From Goleter apudmare HA4340-LM2 (GTDB lineage: Bacteria > Cyanobacteriota > Cyanobacteriia > Cyanobacteriales > Nostocaceae): a stretch of DNA of 64,000 nt. The DNA is taken from positions 124,001-188,000 of the forward strand of contig JAHHHF010000070.1 in assembly GCA_019359495.1 (NCBI GenBank), written 5' to 3'. How positions within the stretch are numbered: position 1 is the first letter of the stretch; the number at the start of each line of letters is the position of its first letter. Under the pieces are notes generated by a model that made no database searches, was not told where the DNA came from, and was given only the letters and a program-made list of their open reading frames with translations. Shown here piece after piece: positions 9,461 through 18,285 of this stretch. The position numbers and the translations under genes were made by a program.

Positions 9461-9601
9461 TTAGTTTAGCGCATAGGCAGCTTGTAGGGCCCAGATGATT
9501 AAACCAGCAATTGACCCTAACAGCAATACGGTAGATATAGTAACTACTTTGGGGGAATCAGCCCCTTCAAATTTCATAATTCCGCGATTTAAGTCGGACA
9601 T
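9461..9601 (-). CDS. Small single-helix membrane protein, 46 residues, unidentified
   Basis: ATG at 9601 gives MSDLNRGIMKFEGADSPKVV followed by one hydrophobic helix (about residues 19-43: TISTVLLLGSIAGLIIWALQ, then AAYA) and a stop at 9461. A strong ribosome site GGAGG sits about 10 bases upstream of the ATG, which together with the charged N-terminus and clean helix argues for a real gene. Size and topology are like the small accessory subunits of thylakoid complexes (photosystems, cytochrome b6f, NDH-1), but I cannot assign it to a named subunit. It is followed by a structured hairpin and preceded by its own leader, so it is probably monocistronic. Confidence 0.7.
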   Translation of the reverse strand: MSDLNRGIMKFEGADSPKVVTISTVLLLGSIAGLIIWALQAAYALN

Positions 9602-9815
9602 GGTTTGGTAATCCTCCTTGATTACGGGGTTAATTTATCCGTCTTGATTGTAGTCCTTCTATTTACGGATGAAGTTAAATTACTATTATTCTTTTGTTTA
9701 AGCTTTGCAACAATAGCTGGGGAATAGTCGAGCAGTGACTCGCCTATTCCCCAGCATATAGCAGGATAGGGGATGGGCAAAATACTCTTAACCGGAGGCG
9801 GAGCGTTTCCGCTCT

Positions 9816-9853
9816 TGACAAATGACAAATGACAAATCACAAATGACAAATGA
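9816..9853. repeat. Heptameric tandem repeat (TGACAAA)n
   Basis: Five consecutive, slightly degenerate copies of TGACAAA lie just upstream of the SGNH hydrolase gene. This is the short tandemly repeated repetitive (STRR) type of sequence typical of heterocystous cyanobacteria. Apparent reading frames across it (MSFVICHLSFV on the other strand) are repeat artefacts. Confidence 0.8.
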
Positions 9854-9874
9854 TCTTTTCAAGGGGATTTGCAG

Positions 9875-10810
9875 GTGAAAATGTTGCTAATCAGCATTGT
9901 GGCAGTGGTTGCGGGATTGTTGGTGGTGCTGGAGGTAGGATTGCGATCGCTCTTTGGCTTTGGGAACCCCTTGATTTACATTAGTGATGAGCAAATTGGT
10001 TATTTATTGGCTCCTAATCAGCGCACCCGGCGGTTTGGCAATCGGATTGAGATTAATGAGTATTCCATGCGGAGTGCGCCTGTGCAAAAAACACCTGCAC
10101 CCGCTACACTGCGAGTGCTAATTTTGGGAGATTCCATCGCTAATGGTGGCTGGTGGACAGATCAGGCTCATACCATTGCTAGTTTGTTGCAGCAGTCTTT
10201 AACTGCAACGAAGGACAGTAATTATCAGGTGGTAGAAGTATTAAATGCCTCTGCTAACTCTTGGGGACCGAGAAATGAATTAGCCTATTTGCAGAAATTT
10301 GGGAATTTTAACGCGCAAGTGGTGGTGCTGTTAATTAATACTGATGACTTGTTTGCTACAGCCCCCACATCTGTTCCAGTAGGACGCGATCGCAACTATC
10401 CTGATCGTCAACCGCCTCTAGCATTGGTGGAAGTGATGCAACGTTATCTCTTCCAGCAAAAACCGATTCCCGAATTGACAGCAGTGCAAAATGAAAAAGG
10501 CGATCGCGTTGGTACTAATTTAGCAGCCATCGGCAAAATCCAAGCCCTAACTCGTCAAAGCAATACTCAATTGCTGTTAGTCATGACTCCCTTACTCCGC
10601 GAACTGGGGGAACCAGTCCCTCGTGACTACGAAATTACCGCACGTCAACGCTTGAGCGAATTTAGCAAAACTGAACAAATTACTTATATTGATATACTGC
10701 CAATATTTAACTCCACTAAAGACGCTAAAACGTTATACCAAGACCACATTCATTTGAATTTATCAGGCAATCAATTACTGAGTAAAGTCATAGAGCAATA
10801 CCTTGAGTAA
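9875..10810 (+). CDS. SGNH/GDSL-type hydrolase with N-terminal membrane anchor
   Basis: About 311 residues. The N-terminus is one hydrophobic segment (MLLISIVAVVAGLLVVLEVG) that works as signal anchor, so the catalytic domain is probably outside the cytoplasm. The SGNH block I is VLILGDSIANGG with the nucleophile serine; NASANSWG fits block II/III; the C-terminal DHIHLNLSGNQLL carries the Asp-x-x-His pair. It would hydrolyse an ester, for instance an O-acyl group on a glycan or lipid; the substrate is not visible. The frame opens at a TTG at 9869, but GTG 9875 stands 7 bases after the ribosome site GGGGA and is preferred; ATG 9881 is a further in-frame option. Another SGNH protein is encoded 5 kb downstream. 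Confidence 0.75.
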   Translation: MKMLLISIVAVVAGLLVVLEVGLRSLFGFGNPLIYISDEQIGYLLAPNQRTRRFGNRIEINEYSMRSAPVQKTPAPATLRVLILGDSIANGGWWTDQAHTIASLLQQSLTATKDSNYQVVEVLNASANSWGPRNELAYLQKFGNFNAQVVVLLINTDDLFATAPTSVPVGRDRNYPDRQPPLALVEVMQRYLFQQKPIPELTAVQNEKGDRVGTNLAAIGKIQALTRQSNTQLLLVMTPLLRELGEPVPRDYEITARQRLSEFSKTEQITYIDILPIFNSTKDAKTLYQDHIHLNLSGNQLLSKVIEQYLE

Positions 10811-11090
10811 ACAGACAGCATGATTTGTCCACAAATAACAATAATATTTTCCCAGTTATATAAAAACCAAATCGAAAAGCGATCGCAGGATTTGTGCTGT
10901 TTTTACGCATGGCTAGATTATTGACAATAAGTTGTAGCCAACTAATGAAGCAAATTAGGTAACCTAAAAGTAATTGTCAGAATTTGACTGTAGCCCAAAG
11001 TTACAAAAAATTTAAAATTAATGACGACGGTATATAGACTGCCACTAATTGAGATTTTGGACAACAAATATTTTAAATCACAATTAAAAA

Positions 11091-11756
11091 ATGAAGATTG
11101 AGCAACATCATGCTTGGCCTCATACTCCAGAGGAAGCTATAGCCATCCAAGAACAGTTACGAGCTAAGGTAATCACAGAAGACCAACTACAAGAACCTAT
11201 CCGATATGTTGCCGGTGTGGATATGGGTTTTGAAGCGGATGGTACAATTAGCCGTGCAGCAGTAGCAGTGCTGAGTTTTCCAGATTTGCAAGTAATGGAA
11301 ACGACAATAGCCCACCGTCCCACAAGTTTTCCCTATATTCCCGGCTTCCTCTCCTTTCGAGAAATTCCAGCTGTACTTGATGCCCTGGCAAAAGTGGAAT
11401 TAATACCAAATATTATTCTGTGTGATGGTCAGGGAATTGCCCATCCCCGCAGATTGGGTATAGCTAGCCATCTAGGTGTAATACTTGATATGCCGACGAT
11501 TGGTGTGGCAAAATCCTTACTAATTGGTAAACATCAGGAATTACCGCAAACAAAAGGCAGTTGGCAACCACTAATACATCAAGGTGAAACCATTGGAGTA
11601 GCTTTGCGGACGCGTACAGGCGTAAAACCTGTTTATGTCTCTAGTGGCCATAAGATTAGTCTACCGACGGCGGTTGATTACGTATTGCGATGTACACCGA
11701 AATATCGATTACCGGAAACTACGCGGATCGCAGACAAGATAGCCTCTGCGAGGTAA
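11091..11756 (+). CDS. nfi: Endonuclease V (deoxyinosine 3' endonuclease)
   Basis: 221 residues, the normal length for the family. It nicks DNA at the second phosphodiester bond 3' of deoxyinosine and so starts repair of deaminated adenine. Catalytic acidic residues are in place: Asp44 in GVDMGF, Glu91 in SFREIPAV and Asp112 in LCDGQGIAHPRRLGIASHLG, matching the D43-E89-D110 triad known for Thermotoga endonuclease V. The wedge-type PYIPGFLSFRE motif at 81-91 is also present. It stands alone, with 280 bp of unremarkable AT-rich sequence before it and an FHA-domain gene after it. Confidence 0.93.
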   Translation: MKIEQHHAWPHTPEEAIAIQEQLRAKVITEDQLQEPIRYVAGVDMGFEADGTISRAAVAVLSFPDLQVMETTIAHRPTSFPYIPGFLSFREIPAVLDALAKVELIPNIILCDGQGIAHPRRLGIASHLGVILDMPTIGVAKSLLIGKHQELPQTKGSWQPLIHQGETIGVALRTRTGVKPVYVSSGHKISLPTAVDYVLRCTPKYRLPETTRIADKIASAR

Positions 11757-11866
11757 TGTTTTATTTGAAGTTTTTTCTAAATACTTGCTTGCTCCTGCCC
11801 AATCGTGTTAGGAATCGCACAGAAAGGAGTTGAAGTAGCTAAATAAAGAGTTACTAAGTTAGAACA

Positions 11867-12475
11867 ATGAACGCACTAACTTTACAGTGGCACGATGCAG
11901 GACAAGATAAAACTCAGAACATCTACGAGCGACAACCAAGCAAAAATCCCGGCACAGTCCGCATTGGTCGAGATCCACTCCGGTGCGACATTGTGGTGAC
12001 TAATGCTACGGTATCCGGTCTGCACGTAGAAATATTTTTTCACTCCCAACAGCAAAATTTTTACATTAGAAACCTACGCGAACCAAATCCTCCCCTGGTA
12101 GATGGACACCAACTTTTTCAGGGCGAAGTGCTTTTGAAAGAGGGTAGTGTGATTTACTTGGGTCAAATGGAATTTAAAGTTATTGCCGTTACTATTAATA
12201 GCTTTCCTGCCACAGTTTTAACGCCACCGAAACCACACAACCCCCTCTTACATCAGCCGCAAACACCAAAAACACCTCTGTATCACCAACCACAGGTACA
12301 ACCAGGACATCATCACCATGCGACAAAACCCCCTGTACCACCACAAGGGGTTTATGCTTTACAGTGCCCCAAATGTCATAAGGTTTCCCCCTCTGAAAAT
12401 TTGCAAGTAGGTTGTCCCTGGTGTGGAACATCTTTAGCTGCGGCGGTCAGTGTTTTGGTGACACCGAGTAATTAA
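11867..12475 (+). CDS. FHA-domain protein with C-terminal zinc ribbon
   Basis: 202 residues. Residues 28-105 form a forkhead-associated domain, which binds phosphothreonine: GTVRIGRDPLRCDIVV, then SGLHVEIF (the S-x-x-H core), then the N-terminal-strand partner DGHQLFQGEVLL. A proline/histidine-rich linker (118-160) follows, then a zinc ribbon with Cys167-x2-Cys170 and Cys183-x2-Cys186. No membrane segment is seen. The next gene, 72 bp downstream on the same strand, also begins with an FHA domain, so the two probably work in one Ser/Thr-kinase signalling path. No kinase gene lies in this window. FraH of PCC 7120 is another cyanobacterial FHA protein; I do not claim orthology. Confidence 0.8.
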   Translation: MNALTLQWHDAGQDKTQNIYERQPSKNPGTVRIGRDPLRCDIVVTNATVSGLHVEIFFHSQQQNFYIRNLREPNPPLVDGHQLFQGEVLLKEGSVIYLGQMEFKVIAVTINSFPATVLTPPKPHNPLLHQPQTPKTPLYHQPQVQPGHHHHATKPPVPPQGVYALQCPKCHKVSPSENLQVGCPWCGTSLAAAVSVLVTPSN

Positions 12476-12520
12476 ATATAGGGAATGGAGATTGGGGATA
12501 ATAACCCATGACTCTTAACG

Positions 12521-12555
12521 AATGACAAATAACCAATGAAATGACAAATGACTAA
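12521..12555. repeat. STRR heptamers overlapping the start of the FHA-flavoprotein gene
   Basis: Copies of ATGACAA/ATAACCA/ATGACTA run directly into the coding region. The start codon ATG 12548 is itself part of a heptamer. Confidence 0.7.
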
Positions 12556-14530
12556 CTTACAAATTAAATTGAGTTGGGATGATCCAGCTACGGGAGAACG
12601 GCGAGAACCAAGGTTGAGTGTACCCATCGCTTTTGGTCGAGAATTCGCTCGATTGCCAGAAGTAATCAGGGGACAACGCGTCTCGCGGCAGTTGTTGAAC
12701 AGTAATGAGGTTTCTCGCTATCATGCGCTGATTGACTGGGAACAAAACCAGCTGGTGGTAATTGATCAAGGTGCTGTTAACGGTCTATCTGTCAACGGTC
12801 AGCGACAAACACGCAGTGTTCTGGCTAGCGGCGATACGCTGCAAATTGGGCCTTATATGATGACGGTGACATTTGTTGCTAATGCACCTACACCTGTTGC
12901 CAATACGCCTACACCACCGGTAACCAGTCCGCCTTCTAGGATTCTGTTTAATCCTAATACTAATCTCCCAGATCCTAGTTTGCCTCCGTCCCGACCTGTG
13001 ACGCCTTTGGGAAGCAACTTTCCACCGCCTGCATTTCATGGGGAAAAAGTCCTTGTGCAGGCGCTTCATGCCACAGGTTTGCCTGTGGATGAATCTGATT
13101 ATTTGGCAATAGGGGCAGGACTGGGTAACTTCATCTGGGCTGATTTGTTGCGAATTAGTGGCGTGCGTGCAGACAAAATTTTGGCTTTGGGATTAGAAGG
13201 GGAGCCTTATGCTCGTTACAAGCGCCTTTGTTTAAACTCGCAAATACCTTTACGTGAGAGACTACGATCTAATTCTGACTCTTGTCCTGATAATATTTGG
13301 GGTTGGCCTAGTTATGCCTTGAGAGAAGCTTGGCATGACTTTGGTAAAGGTCATCTGAATACAGCTTTAAAGTATTTATGGCAAGTATTTGGCGAACCGA
13401 CCTATGCTGAGACTTATACACCCCGTGCAGCCGATGTGTTTAATTCTATAGATCGAGAGGCGAAGCGGATTGGCTGGAATCAAATTTATCGTTATGGACG
13501 AGTCAGGGCAATTCGTAAAACTGAAGATGGTAGGTATTGTGTAGCCTATTCTCGTGGCCCTGGCGATTATGCATTTGTTGTAGCAGGTTATTTGCACTTG
13601 GCTACAGGCTACCCAGCTATTCAATTTTTGCCAGACTTGCAAGCTTATAGAGAAAAATATCAAGACTTTAAGTCGGTCGTTAATGCCTATGAGGCACATG
13701 ATCATGTTTATGAGCAACTGGAACGACAGGGCGGCGCTGTGTTAATTCGGGGGCGGGGTATTGTGGCTTCGCGGGTGGTACAGCGCATTTATGAAGCGAG
13801 AAAGAAAAATCGCAATATTACTGTTTTACACTTGATGCGATCGCCTAAACCAGTAGGCAACAAATTTCAAAAAGCCACACGCTCAGTCAAAAATCATTAC
13901 GAGTTTCAACCCTTTAACTGGCCTAAAGCCTGTTGGGGCGGCGAACTGCGAGTAATGTTAGAAAAAGCTAGTCCTGAAGAACGCAAAAGCTTATTAGCCG
14001 ACTGGGGTGGTACTACCACTGCTGACCGCTATGACTGGCAGCTGATTACTGAGCAAGGAATTAGCGAGGGCTGGTATCAAATCACCTTTGGTCAGGTACA
14101 GAGTGTAGAACGAGATGCCCAAAATCGCACTATTACCCATATCCAAGAAAAAGGCTTTGGGGAAATGAAACTGGCAGCTGACTTTGTTATTGATGCCACC
14201 GGCTTAGATGCAAAAGTAGAGGCTAGTCCTCTACTAGATGATTTGGTAAAGCATTACAAACTACCCCTCAATCACTTGGGACGGTTAGTTGTAGCTAATA
14301 ATTTTGAATTAGTAGAAATGCGTAATGGCAAAGGTCAAATGTATGCAGCCGGGGCAATTACCCTTGGTGGCCCCTATGCGGCCGTTGATAGCTTCCTAGG
14401 TTTGCAATATTCTGCACTAGTCGCTGTTGATGGACTCGCCGCGGCCCATGTGCCTGGGGTACGTCGTTTGAATACCCTGAGTTCCTTTGGTCAGTGGTGG
14501 AAGTGGGTGCTCAATCAATCTCCTTCATAG
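12548..14530 (+). CDS. FHA domain fused to FAD/NAD(P)-binding oxidoreductase-like domain
   Basis: 660 residues. Residues 22-110 are an FHA domain (FGREFARLPEVIRGQRVSRQ; NEVSRYHALIDW; QGAVNGLSVNGQRQ). A proline-rich linker spans 113-165. From about 180 onward comes a flavoprotein/NAD(P)-binding domain: YLAIGAGLGNFIWADLLRIS is the dinucleotide-type start, with GGAVLIRGRGIVASRVVQRI near 395 and a C-terminal AAGAITLGGPYAAVDSFLG that looks like the FAD-contacting end of monooxygenase-type flavoproteins. It would be recruited to phosphothreonine partners; substrate unknown. The start ATG lies in a repeat heptamer, but the FHA frame begins soon after, so the start cannot be far off. It pairs with the preceding FHA/zinc-ribbon gene. 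Confidence 0.75.
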   Translation: MTNLQIKLSWDDPATGERREPRLSVPIAFGREFARLPEVIRGQRVSRQLLNSNEVSRYHALIDWEQNQLVVIDQGAVNGLSVNGQRQTRSVLASGDTLQIGPYMMTVTFVANAPTPVANTPTPPVTSPPSRILFNPNTNLPDPSLPPSRPVTPLGSNFPPPAFHGEKVLVQALHATGLPVDESDYLAIGAGLGNFIWADLLRISGVRADKILALGLEGEPYARYKRLCLNSQIPLRERLRSNSDSCPDNIWGWPSYALREAWHDFGKGHLNTALKYLWQVFGEPTYAETYTPRAADVFNSIDREAKRIGWNQIYRYGRVRAIRKTEDGRYCVAYSRGPGDYAFVVAGYLHLATGYPAIQFLPDLQAYREKYQDFKSVVNAYEAHDHVYEQLERQGGAVLIRGRGIVASRVVQRIYEARKKNRNITVLHLMRSPKPVGNKFQKATRSVKNHYEFQPFNWPKACWGGELRVMLEKASPEERKSLLADWGGTTTADRYDWQLITEQGISEGWYQITFGQVQSVERDAQNRTITHIQEKGFGEMKLAADFVIDATGLDAKVEASPLLDDLVKHYKLPLNHLGRLVVANNFELVEMRNGKGQMYAAGAITLGGPYAAVDSFLGLQYSALVAVDGLAAAHVPGVRRLNTLSSFGQWWKWVLNQSPS

Positions 14531-14666
14531 TGGTTTGTCTCGTTAATTTTGAGGGGTAAACATGCTTGTCGATTCTTAACTATGTTCCTCAAACAATACT
14601 AGCTTTGCCAATTTGGTATTAAACGCACAAAGGCATGTTTTCAGACATTACCTACCATGAATAATT

Positions 14667-15569
14667 ATGACAACGGAAAATTTTGATAATCCATTCCTCA
14701 AGCTCAAGACTCGCAATTTGTTGTTGCGGGGTTTGTTACTATCAATTGGCTTTGGTATTGGACTAGGGATCATACAAGGGATTACTAAACTCAGTTTTAA
14801 CAGTCAAATTGTGACGCTAGTTCTCTACATCTTGATTTTTGGATTCCTTTGTCTTTGGGAACTAGCAGATTTCCGTCGCTTGGGAATCAACCTGAAACAT
14901 GTAGTGGGCAACATCCCAAATCAGCAGAGATGGTTGCCATTGGCTGGCTTAGTCATGTTGATCATTCTATGTTCACTCAGTGCCTATTTGGTGTCATTTT
15001 ACCTATTATCTTTAGCTGCACCTGCCTTTGTTGAGGGAATTCTCCGCGAAGCTGCTAAGAGTCCATCTCCAAAAAATACTGCATCACTTTTTTACAACAT
15101 ACTGTCAGTGATAGCACTAGTAGTGGTTGCCCCCATTACTGAAGAATTTCTCTTTCGGGGGATTATTTTGCAGCGTTGGGCTAGTAAGTGGGGTATGCCA
15201 ACTGCCTTAATAGCTTCTGGGGTATTGTTTGGAGTTTTACATGCCAACTTCGTGGGATTGTCCATATTTGGCATTGTCATGGGGGTGTTATATGTCAAAA
15301 CCCGGACGTTGATTGTACCCATCGCCTGCCATGCCTTCAATAATGCCCTAGCGGTAGGAATAGGTTTTGTAGGCACTGGTTCTCAGACTACATCAGCAGT
15401 AGATGGGCTAGAACAATTACGTTCTGGTGTATGGGGAGGTGTCCTACTAATGCTGATTTCATTGCCTTTGATAGTTCGCTTTCTCTGGCGGAATTGGCCC
15501 CGTAAAAATGCTCTACTACCCTACTTAATCAACGCTTCTCAGGAGCAAGGAGGGGAAATTGCAGGTTAA
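14667..15569 (+). CDS. CPBP family intramembrane glutamic endopeptidase (Abi/Rce1-like)
   Basis: 300 residues with about eight hydrophobic segments. The family signature is present: motif 1 ITEEFLFRGIILQRW (Glu159, Glu160, Arg164), motif 2 FGVLHANFVG with its conserved His, and motif 3 ACHAFNNALA. These residues form the active site of Rce1-type proteases, so it is probably catalytically competent. Cyanobacteria have several such proteins, mostly without known targets. It is encoded alone, 136 bp after the FHA-flavoprotein gene on the same strand. Confidence 0.82.
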   Translation: MTTENFDNPFLKLKTRNLLLRGLLLSIGFGIGLGIIQGITKLSFNSQIVTLVLYILIFGFLCLWELADFRRLGINLKHVVGNIPNQQRWLPLAGLVMLIILCSLSAYLVSFYLLSLAAPAFVEGILREAAKSPSPKNTASLFYNILSVIALVVVAPITEEFLFRGIILQRWASKWGMPTALIASGVLFGVLHANFVGLSIFGIVMGVLYVKTRTLIVPIACHAFNNALAVGIGFVGTGSQTTSAVDGLEQLRSGVWGGVLLMLISLPLIVRFLWRNWPRKNALLPYLINASQEQGGEIAG

Positions 15570-15654
15570 TTAATAGACAAATCCAGATAAATATCCGCAC
15601 CAATGGTATAGAAATGTATAGAATCTTGTAAAGATATAAAATATATTTTTTTAA

Positions 15655-16380
15655 ATGCACACATTTCTAGCCCCTTCCTCAATGCAGCTGTCTGTAGCAC
15701 CAAACCAATGTCAGCCTTTGAAGATTATTGCACTAGGGGATAGCTTAGTTTATGGCTTTGGCGATCCCGACAAAGGAGGCTGGGTAGAGCAACTACGGCG
15801 TTGGTGGATGTTACCGGATAGCGCCGGTCATATTCTTTATAATTTGGGAGTGCGAGGCGATCGCACACAGCAAGTAGCACAAAGACTAGAAGTAGAATTT
15901 CGCCATCGCGGTGAACTGCGAAATCGCGTCCCTGACTTAATTATTTTGTCAGTAGGGGTGAATGATTCAACACGCTTAAGCCGTCCTGATGGCAAAAACT
16001 ACACGGATTTTGCTGTATTTGAAGCACAAATCACTGCCTTGATAGAACAAGCGCAGCAACTCTGTCCGGTGCTATTTGTCGGGATGGTTCCTGTTGATGA
16101 AGCCAAAATGCCATTTCTCGATTGCTTCTACTACAACCATACTGACCAGTACCGCTATAAAGAAGCCACGAGGCTAGCTTGCAACAAAAGAAATATTCCT
16201 TATTTGGATATCTTTGAGCAATGGATGGGACGGGGTGAAACTTGGAGATGTAAACGCTTGAGTAATGACGGACTTCATCCCAACACGCTGGGCTATCAAG
16301 CTTTATTAGAAGATGTGATCAATTGGGAAGCACTAGTGAGTTATCATGCTCGACTGGAATTTTATCCTCGATCATTGTAG
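15655..16380 (+). CDS. SGNH/GDSL-type hydrolase, cytoplasmic type
   Basis: 241 residues. Block I is IIALGDSLVYGFGD with Ser30 as nucleophile; NLGVRGDRTQQ gives the block II glycine; LSVGVNDSTRLSR gives the GxND block III; NDGLHPNTLGYQ carries the block V Asp and His. All catalytic elements of an arylesterase/lysophospholipase-like (TesA-type) enzyme are present. There is no clear signal peptide; the first 20 residues are weakly conserved-looking and a second ATG at codon 10 (MQLSVAP) is a possible alternative start. Substrate not predictable. Confidence 0.8.
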   Translation: MHTFLAPSSMQLSVAPNQCQPLKIIALGDSLVYGFGDPDKGGWVEQLRRWWMLPDSAGHILYNLGVRGDRTQQVAQRLEVEFRHRGELRNRVPDLIILSVGVNDSTRLSRPDGKNYTDFAVFEAQITALIEQAQQLCPVLFVGMVPVDEAKMPFLDCFYYNHTDQYRYKEATRLACNKRNIPYLDIFEQWMGRGETWRCKRLSNDGLHPNTLGYQALLEDVINWEALVSYHARLEFYPRSL

Positions 16381-16561
16381 TGTCAATACTCAACACTCAA
16401 GGGTCAAAAGTCATGATCTAGATAGCTATTATCAGTTGTCTGTTAGGTAATCAAGCATAATTGGCAAATATTTTTTTTAGATGCCCTATGCCCCATTCCC
16501 GACCTGCATGAGTATATTTATTTTTCCCTAGCTACTTATCTATTCCCCGTTGATCAATTTT

Positions 16562-16990
16562 ATGACTCCAACTTTATTTGGTCGCTGGCAAACTCGATTG
16601 TTATTACTAGCAACTGTAGGTGTTTTGGTAACTTTGCCCTTTGCAATGGGTTTGATAGATTCTAACCCTGATGAGGTTTATTTTTGGATACTTGGTTATG
16701 TCGCCATCTTCGGTTTAGGCTGGGATGTCCTGTATGACTATCTGCAAAAATTTCGCTGGGATCGAGACTGGCCGGCGGCTTTTCAACTACTTGCAGGTAT
16801 GTGGGAAGCAATTTTTGTTTTTTGTGGGGTGAGAATTTTTTATTTCTTACCTTTACCTAAAGATGAGCTATCCCCAGTACTGTTTTTAATGCACTATACC
16901 AGCGTCTGGGTAGCAGTTTTTATTGCCTCTCAAAGCCTGATGCGGATTATATTTCCCCGTTGGCGTTTTCGGGGTGGACAGTGGCTGTAA
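16562..16990 (+). CDS. Small polytopic membrane protein, unknown function
   Basis: About 142 residues from ATG 16562 (the frame opens at a TTG at 16550, which is less likely). Four hydrophobic segments: about 10-28 (LLLLATVGVLVTLPFAMG), 40-55, 75-95 and 105-125. A charged loop (YDYLQKFRWDRDWPAA) and an arginine-rich C-terminus point to the cytoplasmic side. I do not recognise a named family. It lies upstream of, and converges with, the STAS-sugar transferase gene. Confidence 0.65.
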   Translation: MTPTLFGRWQTRLLLLATVGVLVTLPFAMGLIDSNPDEVYFWILGYVAIFGLGWDVLYDYLQKFRWDRDWPAAFQLLAGMWEAIFVFCGVRIFYFLPLPKDELSPVLFLMHYTSVWVAVFIASQSLMRIIFPRWRFRGGQWL

Positions 16991-17144
16991 CAATACAAGA
17001 TTTTAGTTTTAGTTGTTCAGTATTCCCACATGGATACTGTGTCTAACAATTTAGCAATTCTTGGTTGTCTCATGAATTAGCGATCGCTCTTTTTACAAAC
17101 CACAGAGGACATAGAAAGAAGAGGGCGATCGCTAACTATAAAAA

Positions 17145-17186
17145 GCTATAAAAATTCGTGCCCAAGCTCTTGGGGGGCTTGGGCAC
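17145..17186 (-). terminator. Rho-independent terminator of the STAS-sugar transferase gene
   Basis: Perfect 10-bp stem GTGCCCAAGC (17158-17167) with GCTTGGGCAC (17177-17186). On the minus strand it is followed by GAATTTTTATAGCTTTTT. It lies 50 bp past the stop codon at 17236. Confidence 0.88.
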
Positions 17187-17235
17187 AGTTAAAGATAAAT
17201 GTTTGTGGGTACAAATTATGAATTAGATTAATTCG

Positions 17236-18285
17236 CTAAACAGCGCCACTATTTCGGTTAAATAGAATGGCTATAGTTTTGAAAATCAACTTAAAGTCAT
17301 ACAGCAAGCTCCAGTTTTTTTGATATTGCAAGTCTAGGTGAATTACATCTTCAAAACTACGAACTGTAGACCGCCCATTCACCTGCCATTCCCCAGTCAT
17401 GCCGGGCTTCACATCTAAGCGTTGCCACTCTGGTACCTCATAACGTTCAACCTCATCCGGTGTGGGTGGTCTAGTACCAACTAAACTCATGTCTCCTTTG
17501 AGAACATTCCAAAATTGGGGTAATTCATCTAGGCTGGTTCGCCGTAAAAACCGCCCTACCCGTGTAATTCTAGGGTCATTTTCATTTTTGAAAAAAGCAC
17601 CTTGTACTTGGTTTTTTACTTGCGATTTCTTGGCTTCTGCATCTACGCACATAGAGCGGAATTTCCAAATTTGAAACCGTTTCCCCATCCAACCGCAACG
17701 GGTCTGGTTAAAGAAAATTGGCCCAGGATCATTGATGAAAATAGCAAGAGCAATGGGAATAAATAAAATTCCTGTAATTACTAAACCTACCAATGCTCCC
17801 ACAATATCTATAAACCGTTTCATCGAAGACGCTACAGAAGGATGAGTAGCGGGTAGCGGCTCTACCTTACGAGAAGCGACACCTTGGGCTTCTGGTTTAT
17901 TACTGTGTTCTTCCAGCGATAAACTACCGATAGATTCAATAGGAAACACTTGATGCAACCCTGTGAGGTTGAGTACCGCCATGACTGACGGAGAAACATT
18001 CCTCAAGATAAATCCAATTTCTTTTTCTCGTGCAGTTTTGAAATTACTCACCAGGGCACCCAAACCACTACTATCCATAAAAGTAGTTTGGTGAAAATCA
18101 ATAATGATTTGCAAGGGATGTGAATTTGCCTCGGTTAACTTATGGCAGGTTTGCTTAAAGGCTACAGCCTCTAGCACAGTCAACCGTGCTGGTATCTGTA
18201 CTATTGCCGTGTCATTAAGGGAAATCACGGGAAAATCGACCTCTGTGGGTTGGCTAGTCATGAAGCTCTGCACTTTCGTTGCCAT
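17236..18285 (-). CDS. STAS domain-sugar transferase fusion, homologue of HEP-synthesis gene all4160
   Basis: 349 residues. Residues 15-125 are a STAS (anti-sigma-factor antagonist) domain with the phospho-acceptor motif TFMDSSGLGALV (near residues 68-79). A linker leads to a bacterial sugar transferase domain (about 152-349): a membrane anchor (FIDIVGALVGLVITGILFIP), then GPIFFNQTRCGWMGKRFQIW, KFRSM, RITRVGRFLRRTSLDELPQF and GDMSLVGTRPPTPDEV, all typical of polyprenyl-phosphate hexose-1-P transferases. It would load the first sugar on the lipid carrier. Gene order and strand equal all4160 of PCC 7120, which is required for heterocyst envelope polysaccharide. The STAS part suggests partner-switching control of polysaccharide initiation, which is inference. 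It ends at a strong terminator. Confidence 0.88.
   Translation of the reverse strand: MATKVQSFMTSQPTEVDFPVISLNDTAIVQIPARLTVLEAVAFKQTCHKLTEANSHPLQIIIDFHQTTFMDSSGLGALVSNFKTAREKEIGFILRNVSPSVMAVLNLTGLHQVFPIESIGSLSLEEHSNKPEAQGVASRKVEPLPATHPSVASSMKRFIDIVGALVGLVITGILFIPIALAIFINDPGPIFFNQTRCGWMGKRFQIWKFRSMCVDAEAKKSQVKNQVQGAFFKNENDPRITRVGRFLRRTSLDELPQFWNVLKGDMSLVGTRPPTPDEVERYEVPEWQRLDVKPGMTGEWQVNGRSTVRSFEDVIHLDLQYQKNWSLLYDFKLIFKTIAILFNRNSGAV

Noticed and set aside
9622-9849. 75-codon minus-strand frame MSFVICHLSFVKS...
   Set aside because: It is translation of TGACAAA heptamers and adjacent non-coding sequence; the same peptide pattern appears wherever the repeat occurs.
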